The notes beneath the pieces are model-generated. The model was not told the DNA's origin, did not search any database, and saw only the letters and a list, made by a program, of their open reading frames with translations. The translations under genes and the position numbers were made by a program. Positions 1 to 6,564 of a DNA stretch of 15,383 nucleotides are shown piece by piece. The stretch covers positions 1 through 15,383 of the forward strand of contig JAFDHB010000084.1 of assembly GCA_019308985.1 (NCBI GenBank). The letters are read 5' to 3'. Every line of letters starts with the position of its first letter. Position 1 is the stretch's first letter. This DNA is from Deltaproteobacteria bacterium (lineage in GTDB: Bacteria > Desulfobacterota > DSM-4660 > Desulfatiglandales > HGW-15).

Positions 1-120
1 ACCGGAGACGAGATGCTTATGCTCCTCGTGGTGGTTTCTCCTCCAGGAATTGTGGAAAAGGAGCTATTCCAAAAAAGGATTAAGAAAGCCACCCAAACCT
101 GGCAGAAGGAATACTTTTAG
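1..120 (+). CDS. C-terminal fragment, possible cupin-domain protein
   Basis: Frame 1 is open from the window edge to a TAG at 118-120, giving 39 residues that begin TGDEMLMLLVVVSPPG and end KEYF. The pattern 'TGDE, hydrophobic strand, SPPG' resembles the last beta-strands of small cupin proteins, where an 'N-TGDEPL..L.V.SPP' segment is common, but the fragment is too short for a firm call. The charged helical tail (KELFQKRIKKATQTWQKEYF) would lie after the barrel. It converges with the minus-strand dehydrogenase that ends at 299, so it belongs to a different transcription unit. The start and most of the gene lie outside the window. Confidence 0.45.
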   Translation, partial: TGDEMLMLLVVVSPPGIVEKELFQKRIKKATQTWQKEYF

Positions 121-209
121 GCGGGAACCGGCTATGTTTTGCCCCCCGGGAGCAGAAATGCGCAGCATGACAAAGGATGGATGACACCGCCCTTTCTGAA
201 AATGAACTT

Positions 210-230
210 CCCCGCCGCAAGCGGACGGGG
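210..230 (-). terminator. GC-rich hairpin downstream of the dehydrogenase operon
   Basis: The stretch CCCCGCCGCAAGCGGACGGGG can fold into a stem of 5 + 3-4 base pairs with one bulged A and a CAAG loop. It lies about 70 bases beyond the stop of the minus-strand dehydrogenase, where a terminator would be expected, between two converging genes. No T-run follows the stem on either strand, so it is not a classical intrinsic terminator. It may be an RNA-stabilising 3' hairpin. Nothing else recognisable was seen between 121 and 298. Confidence 0.35.
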
Positions 231-298
231 TATCAATCGGAAACCATCTTAACCGCCCCAAGGTACAGGGAATTAAACCCTTGTCCGCCTCTGCCGGA

Positions 299-1342
299 TT
301 AAATAAGGAGTGCGACCCTGCCCGTGATTTTGTTTTCTGCAACCATTTGATGAGCTTTTTCTGCCTCCTCCAGGGGAAACGTCCTGGTGACTATCGGCTT
401 AATTCTACCTTGCCTGACAAGTTCAACGGCTCTAATCAACTCTGCCATTGAAACGTATCGCGAGCCGTGAATTTCAAGCCCTTTTGCAAGTACCTGCAGG
501 GGATCAACTTTGAACACAGGGCTCTTTTTGAAAACCTCGACGGGTCGATATCCCAGGACGATAAGTTTGCCTGCCGTGCCTAAGGCCGTAAAACCTGCTT
601 CAAGTGTTTCTATGGAAGCGACAAAATCCAAGACCGCATCAACCCCCCGTCCGTTGGTCAATTTCTTGGTTTCTTGTTCGAGGTTCTGATCTTCGCAGTT
701 GATAACCTCATCAGCCCCAAGCTCTTTTACAAGCTCAAGTTTTCGCCCAGAAATATCAGCCGCCAATACTCTCCCACCGCATAATTTTGCCATTTGAACC
801 GCATGAATTCCCACTCCTCCTCCCGCGCCTATAACCAGAACACTATCACCAGGCTTGACCCTTGCCTCTTGCTCGCACGCGTGAAGAGGGGTGGCAATCG
901 CGTCTGAAATAATGCATGCCTCAACAAAAGGGATCTCGACGGGTAATTGACAAAGATTGCGAGCCGGGACTTTCATGTATTCTGCATACCCTCCATCGCA
1001 TGCCATGCCCACGTATCCCTCGAAATTCTCGCAAAGCGTCTCCCTGCCACTCCTGCAAAAGGTGCACACTCCACATGTCAGGTAGAAATGACATGCCACG
1101 CGATCCCCGGGGCTAACATTGCGAACTTCGCTTCCCACCTCAACAACTTCTCCCGCCACCTCGTGCCCGAGAATTCTTGGATAGCCGGTTACCAGCCCTG
1201 GAGTATTTTTCATGATAAGCACTGTTAAACCCACACCTGTTGCCCTGACACGAACCAGCGCCTCCGTGGGACTAACCGTGGGTTTCGGCATTTCTTGAAG
1301 GCTGACCGTCCCTCCCAATTCATGAAGGACCATTGCTTTCAT
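299..1342 (-). CDS. Zinc-type medium-chain dehydrogenase/reductase (alcohol dehydrogenase-like), catalytic Cys absent
   Basis: This 347-residue MDR-superfamily protein should oxidise an alcohol or reduce an aldehyde/ketone with NAD(H) in the cytoplasm. Visible features are the GHE motif (His60-Glu61), a structural-zinc cluster Cys90, Cys93, Cys96, Cys104, a Rossmann loop GAGGGVG at 172-178, and Asp196 at the end of the second strand, which suggests NAD rather than NADP. The first catalytic zinc ligand, normally Cys in a 'G-V-C-x-T-D' motif, is Gly38 here (ATGVGLTV), and the third ligand position has Asp147 (SDAIATP). The ATG at 1342 is chosen because an AAGGAG site precedes it. An in-frame start at 1387 would add 15 atypical residues. 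The gene overlaps the 3' end of the AOR gene by 23 bases, so it is probably translationally coupled as the last gene of that operon. The substrate is unknown. Confidence 0.88.
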   Translation of the reverse strand: MKAMVLHELGGTVSLQEMPKPTVSPTEALVRVRATGVGLTVLIMKNTPGLVTGYPRILGHEVAGEVVEVGSEVRNVSPGDRVACHFYLTCGVCTFCRSGRETLCENFEGYVGMACDGGYAEYMKVPARNLCQLPVEIPFVEACIISDAIATPLHACEQEARVKPGDSVLVIGAGGGVGIHAVQMAKLCGGRVLAADISGRKLELVKELGADEVINCEDQNLEQETKKLTNGRGVDAVLDFVASIETLEAGFTALGTAGKLIVLGYRPVEVFKKSPVFKVDPLQVLAKGLEIHGSRYVSMAELIRAVELVRQGRIKPIVTRTFPLEEAEKAHQMVAENKITGRVALLI

Positions 1343-3194
1343 TTCTAACTCCTTTTTCCCCGGGCAGACCGGAGTCTTCGAGGCCATATTTTCTCAATGT
1401 GTCTTTGCCAGGGACACCAGATGGATCCCATCCTCTTGATTCATAGTACTCGCCGATCATATACTCCAGGTTCTCCTTACCAACCGATTTGCCCCTGGAA
1501 GGACCATCGGGCAAAGGTTCATAGAGGGTCCTGTAAGGTAGCGTGTCATCATTCTTTGTCAGGCCTTCTCTCAGATTGAACATCCTTATCAAGGTTTCGA
1601 TTCTTCCGGCAATAGTTGGAAGATCCTTCTGTGAAAGGGAAACTCCTGTCACTGCTTCAAAATACTCTGCATAATCTTCCATGGATAAAGGGATAAACTT
1701 TGCAGGCAAATCACACACGAGCAACGAGTGAAGAATGCAGTTTTCATCGTACAATTCTTTAATCATTTGCCCTTTGCCTTCAATAGTCCAGGGAGGATAG
1801 TCTCCAAGGATTTCTCTTGCCGGAGGCCAGGCTCTTCTATGGCATGCACCCCTTGGGCTGACAGCATAAGACAGCGCTGAGCCGAAAGCACCCCTGGGCT
1901 CATAGCCGGGAAATTCCAGACCCTTTACGTGCATGGCAAAGCGATCCGATCCTCGCCCGATTTCCCGGGCCAGGCTTCTTACCCCTTCGGCAAGCCTGTC
2001 ACCATAGTCCAGCCTCTTTGCAATCAGCTCGATGGCTGAAAGAGCTGCCTTCCCGTCTCCGAAGCGAAGATCAAGACCTCCGGTCTCCTTTGGGGAAAGC
2101 AATCCCTTATCAAAGCACTCCATCACAAACCCTATTACATTTCCTGTTGATATTGTATCAAGCCCCAGACTGTCGCAAAGTATGTTTGCCTCAATAATGT
2201 CATTCAGGGAATCGATCTCCAGATTAGAACCGAGCATTGAAAGAGTTTCATATTCAGGACCTTCTACGCTGTGTCCCTTGTAAGGCCCATTGGAAATCCG
2301 GGTAATAAGACCGCATGGAGTAAAACATGATATGCATGCCTTGTGAGAAATGACTTCCCTGTTCACCCCCTGCGCATCAATTTTCCCCAGGGCTTTGGTC
2401 CACGTACCGAACTGGAAATTCTTTCTGGGCAAAATGCCACCCATATGGGTTATATTGAGGGTAAGTGGAGTACCGTACTTCATTCTCTCCTGCGCAACCT
2501 TGCTGTTCCTGGAGCGCTTGAAATTCTTTTGGTTTAGTTCCACCAGCCTCTTGCGGTCATGCTGTTCAACCCTGCCCCTGCCACTAACTATGATCGCTTT
2601 CAGATTCTTGGAGCCCATCACAGCGCCGACCCCTCCTCTGCCCGCCTGTCTGTAAAGTTCACTGTTTATGCAGGCGAATTTGCACAGGTTCTCACCGGCC
2701 GGCCCTATAGAAGTAACACCCGCAAGAGGGGATTTTTCGGTCTCCTTGATAATACTGTCCACCTCAAAGCTATCTTTACCCCAAATGAAACGCGCGTCCT
2801 TTATCAAAACTCCTCGTTCATCTATCCTCAAATAACACGGCCAGTTTGACCTTCCGCGAACGACCATGCCCTCGTAACCCAGTTTCCTGAGCTCAATGCT
2901 CAAACGCCCACTGGAGTAACTGTCACACCAGGCCTGGGTCAAAGGTGATTTTGTCACCACCACAAACTTTGAAGACCCCGGCACCTTGGTACCGGAAAGA
3001 GGTCCTGTTAAGAAAACAAGTAAATTGTCTTCTGACAGGGGGTCCACCTTTGCTGGGAGCATATCAAAGAGCATTCGCGCACCAATGCCCCGCCCCCCTA
3101 GATACATTTCAAATACGCTGCTCGGTATTGACAGCTCACTGGATTTGCCCGAGCTTAGATCAATATCCAGCACCCTGCCTGATAAAGCACTCAT
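1320..3194 (-). CDS. Aldehyde:ferredoxin oxidoreductase family protein (tungsten/molybdenum bis-pterin enzyme)
   Basis: At 624 residues this is full length for the AOR family, whose members interconvert aldehydes and carboxylic acids with ferredoxin, or reduce aromatic acyl-CoA as in the BamB branch. The N-terminal domain carries the family pattern (YLGGRGIGA, LTGPLSGTKVPGSSK, GRGGVGAVMGSKNLKA) that binds the bis-pterin cofactor. A [4Fe-4S] cluster is supported by Cys287, Cys290 and Cys294 (CISCFTPC) plus a distant Cys494 (SLLVCD). GPEYETLSMLGS, LCDSLGLDTIS and SPRGACHRRAW are also typical. Start choice: GGAG lies 9 bases before ATG 3194. The in-frame TTG at 3209 overlaps that ribosome site and is unlikely. 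It sits 45 bases downstream of the amidohydrolase and overlaps the dehydrogenase gene. The specific branch (AOR, WOR-like or BamB-like) cannot be decided here, and no separate electron-transfer subunit is encoded next to it. Confidence 0.93.
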   Translation of the reverse strand: MSALSGRVLDIDLSSGKSSELSIPSSVFEMYLGGRGIGARMLFDMLPAKVDPLSEDNLLVFLTGPLSGTKVPGSSKFVVVTKSPLTQAWCDSYSSGRLSIELRKLGYEGMVVRGRSNWPCYLRIDERGVLIKDARFIWGKDSFEVDSIIKETEKSPLAGVTSIGPAGENLCKFACINSELYRQAGRGGVGAVMGSKNLKAIIVSGRGRVEQHDRKRLVELNQKNFKRSRNSKVAQERMKYGTPLTLNITHMGGILPRKNFQFGTWTKALGKIDAQGVNREVISHKACISCFTPCGLITRISNGPYKGHSVEGPEYETLSMLGSNLEIDSLNDIIEANILCDSLGLDTISTGNVIGFVMECFDKGLLSPKETGGLDLRFGDGKAALSAIELIAKRLDYGDRLAEGVRSLAREIGRGSDRFAMHVKGLEFPGYEPRGAFGSALSYAVSPRGACHRRAWPPAREILGDYPPWTIEGKGQMIKELYDENCILHSLLVCDLPAKFIPLSMEDYAEYFEAVTGVSLSQKDLPTIAGRIETLIRMFNLREGLTKNDDTLPYRTLYEPLPDGPSRGKSVGKENLEYMIGEYYESRGWDPSGVPGKDTLRKYGLEDSGLPGEKGVRNESNGPS

Positions 3195-3239
3195 CTTTAA
3201 TTTCTCCAAGTATTTGTTGGTCTAACTCAAAACCTGTTG

Positions 3240-4220
3240 CTACAATCCCAACAGCTTTTGTATATTCCTGCTCAAAATTGCTTCCTTATCTCTTTCCGCG
3301 ATTGAAAGTTTTCTTATGGACCCAGCAGGGTCCTCATCTGCCATATCGTAAGGATAGTCGCTCCCCATAAGTATGTGCTCGCTGCCGGCAGTTTTCACGA
3401 GGTATTCCAGGGCCGGAGAATGGTGCGTAATACTATCAAAGTACAGGTTTGAAAAGTATTCCCAGGGTGAGCGCTTAATTTCCTTGCGGCACTCAGGCCT
3501 TACCATGTATCCATGCTGTATTCGCCCCATAACGTAAGGAAGGAACCCCCCAGCGTGGGCCAGGCAAATCTTGAGACGGGGAAGTTTCTCCAGGATTCCA
3601 CTGAAAATAAGCCTTGCCGCCGCAATGGTCGTATCAAGCGGATTGCCAATCAGGTTAGTGAGGTAAAATTTCTGCATTCTTTCTGCACCCGCGGTGTCAT
3701 GAGGATGAACAAAGATAAGAAGACCAAGGTCTTCCGCTTTTCTGAAAAAAGGATAGAAAATGGGGTCATCAAGGTCCTTGCCATTCACATTTGACGCCAC
3801 AATTACCCCTTTAAGCCTGAGCTCTGCCGATATTCTCTCCAGTTCCCTGGTTGCCTCCTGAACATCCTGCAGTGGGACAGTACCTAACCCTGTGAAACGA
3901 GAGGGAAACGCTTTACAAATCTCAGATATCCTCTGGTTCTGTATCTGTGAAAAATGAACTCCTGTTTTCTTGTCTGCCCAGTAATAAAGCATAACAGGCG
4001 AAGGCGAAAGAACTTGCATATCGACCCCTGCTGCATCCATGTCACGGATACGCGTGGGTATGTCGCTTAATTTATGCCTAATTTTTTCAAAAAGTATCTG
4101 ATTCCACTTGCCAGACTCTGTGCTTGCTGATTCTCGCACAATACTTCTTCCATCCTGTCTTCTAGGTGCAGAAACGAAACACTCTTCGGTGACATAGTGG
4201 GCATGCACGTCAATATTCAT
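3240..4220 (-). CDS. Amidohydrolase-2 family protein, ACMSD-like (decarboxylase or hydrolase)
   Basis: This 326-residue TIM-barrel metal enzyme belongs to the family of aminocarboxymuconate-semialdehyde decarboxylase, gamma-resorcylate decarboxylase and related hydrolases. The full ligand set is visible: His6 and His8 (DVHAH) at the first strand, His172 (IFVHPHDT), His222 (CLAHAGG) and Asp288 (MGSDYPYD). These positions and spacings match single-zinc ACMSD-type enzymes, which mostly cleave C-C bonds (decarboxylation) rather than amides. The ATG at 4220 has an AGGAG site 6 bases upstream and is the first gene of the minus-strand operon with AOR and MDR dehydrogenase. An aromatic or unsaturated keto/hydroxy acid substrate would fit that company, but this is inference. 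Two nearby His residues (HHSPA, about 266-267) are also typical of the family. Confidence 0.9.
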   Translation of the reverse strand: MNIDVHAHYVTEECFVSAPRRQDGRSIVRESASTESGKWNQILFEKIRHKLSDIPTRIRDMDAAGVDMQVLSPSPVMLYYWADKKTGVHFSQIQNQRISEICKAFPSRFTGLGTVPLQDVQEATRELERISAELRLKGVIVASNVNGKDLDDPIFYPFFRKAEDLGLLIFVHPHDTAGAERMQKFYLTNLIGNPLDTTIAAARLIFSGILEKLPRLKICLAHAGGFLPYVMGRIQHGYMVRPECRKEIKRSPWEYFSNLYFDSITHHSPALEYLVKTAGSEHILMGSDYPYDMADEDPAGSIRKLSIAERDKEAILSRNIQKLLGL

Positions 4221-4285
4221 TTCTTTCTCCTAATTCTTAACAAAAAGGTATCAGGCTATATGCATCCATCATTGCAGCATTGGAA

Positions 4286-4314
4286 CAAATAGATTGACCG
4301 GGCAGATTTGTCAA
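4286..4314 (-). promoter_or_regulatory. Predicted sigma-70 promoter of the amidohydrolase-AOR-MDR operon
   Basis: Read on the minus strand, a perfect TTGACA (4309-4314) is separated by 17 bases from TATTTG (4286-4291), about 65 bases before the ATG at 4220. The -35 box and spacing are ideal; the -10 box matches only half of the consensus. It is overlapped by an inverted repeat, listed separately. Confidence 0.5.
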
Positions 4315-4316
4315 TC
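4292..4316. promoter_or_regulatory. Perfect 7-bp inverted repeat overlapping the promoter (candidate operator)
   Basis: GATTGAC (4292-4298) and GTCAATC (4310-4316) are exact reverse complements separated by 11 bases. The right arm covers the -35 hexamer and the left arm abuts the -10 hexamer, the geometry expected for a repressor site. Centre-to-centre arm spacing is 18 bases, close to two helical turns. No regulator gene is present in the window. The rest of 4221-4514 shows only a short GGGATTATCCC palindrome (4356-4366) and no convincing promoter for the rightward pseudogene. Confidence 0.4.
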
Positions 4317-4514
4317 ACAAGTTGAAACTGATTTCTCTTGTGTCGTCTTGATCATGGGATTATCCCTTTTAGCTTGCCGCATCTGATTACCTGTGCTAAC
4401 AAGGATGTAAAACTCTTGCTGTAAACCCTTCTTGGGCAAGCATACCATGAGCTGGCCTGCTCTAAGGGATGTGCAATGACTTCAACGGCCTAATAAGAGA
4501 GGAACTTTTTGATC

Positions 4515-5481
4515 ATGGAACAAGCTTTGCTTCGCCTGGAGAAGGCTCTTCTTCCTTATCAAAAAAAGCTGAAAGCTCAAGAACGCTTCCGCCGCCTCCT
4601 AGGAGTGAGGCAGGTAGAGGCCCCCACTTATCAAAAATATATTATAGGAGTTATCGAACGCTTTGATCGGAGGAAAACCGCGTTTAAAGCGCTCGAGCCT
4701 GACAATCCTTATGGCGAAGATTTCAGGAAGCAGTTCAGATCCCGAACTGGTCACCATAATTGGACTACTCCTCTCCCTTATACTGACCTGGACCCCTACG
4801 ACCGGATCGGCCAGAGTTTAAGTTCAGCAGCCTGAACAACACTGCTCCTTCCCATTTTTCAGGAGTGGCCGTGGGCGAAGTATACTCGCGACTTAAATTT
4901 ATTACGACGCAGCTCTCTGATTTTATCCGTGGCATAGGCTATGACGCTGAATACAGGGAGACCTTGCATTCAAATCCCGAAATTCTCATGGTTCCTCTTG
5001 CCATTGACGCCGGCATCGGCGAATTTGCGCGCAACGGACGAGTTCTCTCCCCGAGTTCGGAATCAATATGCCTCTAAAGGCAGTCACAACGGATATGCCG
5101 TTGGAGCCAGACAAGCCAATTTCCTTTGGGGTGCATGAATTTTGCATGAGCTGCGAGAGCTGCGCAACTTATTGCCCTCCCAACGCAATCCCGTTCGGAC
5201 CACCCGCTGACAAACCCCCTAGTAAAATATTCAATAACCTGGGTTTTAGAAAATGGTACGTTCGAGCTGATCGGTGCCTTACATTTTGGGCAGCGAACAA
5301 AAAAAAGTGGCTCATATGCGGGGGGAGGTGCATTGTTGTTTGCCCATGGAATAAACCTGTTGCACTCTCCCATAACATAGTGCGGTGGATGGCAATTCAC
5401 GCCCCGAACCCTATTAAGAGAGTCCTAGTCTGGGCTGACAAGGTGGCATATCGCCGAAAAAAAAGCATTAATGTTGTGTAA
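4515..5481 (+). pseudogene. Reductive-dehalogenase-like (RdhA family) gene broken by two frameshifts
   Basis: Three overlapping reading frames together read as one RdhA-like protein. Frame A (4515 to about 4805) carries ERFDRRKTAF and WTTPLPYTDLDPYDR. Frame B (about 4802 to 5053) carries RPEFKFSSLNNTAPSHFSG, VYSRLKFITTQLSDFIRGIGY and VPLAIDAGIGEFARNG. Frame C (about 5053 to 5481) carries the C-terminal iron-sulfur domain. Removing a 5-base near-repeat (ACCGG/ATCGG, 4801-4810) and restoring one base near 5053 (CCGAG read as CCGGAG) gives exactly 320 codons. The first cluster motif is C-x2-C-x2-C-x3-CP (5143-5175). The second is C-x13-C-x3-C-x3-CP (5275-5343), one residue longer than the usual x2 spacing. 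The protein is about 130-200 residues shorter than respiratory RdhA, has no twin-arginine signal and no adjacent RdhB anchor gene. ATG 4515 follows a GAGAGG site. Assembly error is the main alternative to true decay. Confidence 0.82.
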
Positions 5482-5570
5482 GCAATTCTGGGTGACAGTA
5501 CTGAAAATGTTTAACTCTGGGAGCCCCAAGAACACTCTCAGCATATTTTTTTGTTGCTGTCTAATTTTTC

Positions 5571-5599
5571 TTGACATTGCGTGTTATTTGTTTCATATG
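5571..5599 (+). promoter_or_regulatory. Predicted promoter of the branched-chain-type ABC transporter operon
   Basis: TTGACA (5571-5576) is followed after 17 bases by CATATG (5594-5599), about 97 bases before the LivH start. The -35 is perfect; the -10 is weak, matching three of six bases. The region is AT-rich (several T-runs at 5547-5570). It is the only good candidate between the pseudogene stop (5481) and LivH (5696). Confidence 0.45.
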
Positions 5600-5658
5600 T
5601 GTAAAACTCAGGATGGACACTTTGGAGAAACCATTTTCGGGGGCACTTGAGTACACCT

Positions 5659-5677
5659 TCTCTGACCCTTTCAGAGA
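5659..5677 (+). promoter_or_regulatory. 7-bp perfect hairpin in the 5' leader of the transporter operon
   Basis: TCTCTGA (5659-5665) pairs exactly with TCAGAGA (5671-5677) around a 5-base loop, just before the ribosome-binding site AAGGGG (about 5683-5688) of livH. On RNA it would form a short stem ending about 5 bases upstream of that site, so it could influence translation start or mRNA stability. As DNA it could equally be an operator. No terminator-like T-run follows. Confidence 0.4.
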
Positions 5678-5695
5678 TTTACAAGGGGATCAATT

Positions 5696-6553
5696 ATGAA
5701 TTTCTTTATTGTCCAAGCCCTTAGCGGTATTTCTTTCGCCGGTGTTCTTTTCATTCTTACCAGTGGACTTTCCCTCATTTTCGGCGTCATGAATATTGTA
5801 AACATCTGTCATGGCTCTTACTACATGCTGGGCGGTTACATCGGGCTATCCACCTACCGCGCCACAGGAAGCTTTGTTCTTGCTTTTCTTGCAGGGGGCA
5901 TTTCTATCGCTGTTATAGGCATCTTGATGCAGCGTTTTTTCCTTAGACAGTATGAAGAGCACTTTCCACAAGTGCTCATGACAATGGGTTTTGCACTCAT
6001 CTTTAGGGACCTCGCCCTCCTTATTTGGGGCGGAGACCCTCTTTCATTTCCAGCCCCTGCCTCGCTACAGGGATCTATTCACATGGGATCCGTCGTGTTC
6101 CCTGTCTACCGGCTGTTTGTGATCTTTCTTTCTGCTGCCGTTGCAGCAGGATTGTGGATATTTAACGAGAAAACCTCTTATGGAGCTCAGCTTCGCGCAA
6201 CAGTGGATGACAGGGAAATGGCTGCAGGGATGGGTATCAATGTGCCTCTTGTTTCAGGGCTCATGTTTGCTCTGGGGGCATTTCTTGCAGCTTTTGGAGG
6301 GGTGGCCGCGGCCCCGTTTTTCGGAGTTTATGCGGGAGCAGATTTTGAGATACTTCCCCTGGCTTTTGTCGTTGTCATAGTTGGGGGGATGGGAAGTCTT
6401 AAAGGGGCTGCTGTTGGAAGCATACTGGTTGGTTTGATTGACAATTTTGGTAAGGCTCTTTTCCCTGACCTTTCTTATTTTACCCTTTTTCTGCCTATGG
6501 CTATTGTGCTTGCCATTAGGCCGACAGGCCTTTTTGGAACAAAACTAAGCTGA
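5696..6553 (+). CDS. livH: Branched-chain-amino-acid-type ABC transporter permease, LivH family
   Basis: This 285-residue inner-membrane permease of the HAAT importer family is very hydrophobic, with about eight predicted membrane helices. It opens with LSGISFAGVLFILTSGLSLI, typical of the LivH N-terminus, followed by FGVMNIVNICHGSYYMLGGY, the conserved first-loop motif (usually 'MGVINFAHG'). The C-terminal GGMGSLKGAAVGSILVGL segment is the ATPase-contacting loop, and the tail IRPTGLFG is diagnostic. The ATG is preceded by AAGGGG. It is the first gene of a five-gene operon and pairs with the LivM-like permease beginning 11 bases later. The gene symbol names the family; a branched-chain amino acid substrate is not implied. 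Confidence 0.93.
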   Translation: MNFFIVQALSGISFAGVLFILTSGLSLIFGVMNIVNICHGSYYMLGGYIGLSTYRATGSFVLAFLAGGISIAVIGILMQRFFLRQYEEHFPQVLMTMGFALIFRDLALLIWGGDPLSFPAPASLQGSIHMGSVVFPVYRLFVIFLSAAVAAGLWIFNEKTSYGAQLRATVDDREMAAGMGINVPLVSGLMFALGAFLAAFGGVAAAPFFGVYAGADFEILPLAFVVVIVGGMGSLKGAAVGSILVGLIDNFGKALFPDLSYFTLFLPMAIVLAIRPTGLFGTKLS

Positions 6554-6564
6554 GGGAGAATACT

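Noticed and set aside
64..342. Minus-strand open frame of 92 codons overlapping the dehydrogenase 3' end
   Set aside because: No family resemblance, it overlaps the dehydrogenase C-terminus and the left-edge gene fragment, and its composition is unlike a protein; the intergenic region explains it.
2945..3370. Plus-strand open frame of 141 codons opposite the AOR 5' end and amidohydrolase 3' end
   Set aside because: Antisense to two well-supported genes, proline/serine-rich shadow composition, no ribosome site recognised.
4381..4460. Possible rightward promoter for the RdhA-like pseudogene (TTGCCG ... TAACAA)
   Set aside because: Both hexamers are poor matches and no supporting element was found, so it was not annotated.
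4469..4666. Plus-strand open frame of 65 codons overlapping the start of the RdhA-like pseudogene
   Set aside because: Serine/proline-rich translation with no similarity, in a different frame from the RdhA-like N-terminus, and it lacks a ribosome site.
5074..5400. Minus-strand open frame with several cysteines opposite the RdhA-like iron-sulfur domain
   Set aside because: The plus strand encodes classic RdhA cluster motifs here; the cysteines on the minus strand are a by-product of the reverse reading.
5521..5570. Possible terminator after the pseudogene (CAGCA ... T-run ... TGCTG)
   Set aside because: The T-run lies inside the loop and the stem is only 5 base pairs, so it does not have intrinsic-terminator geometry.
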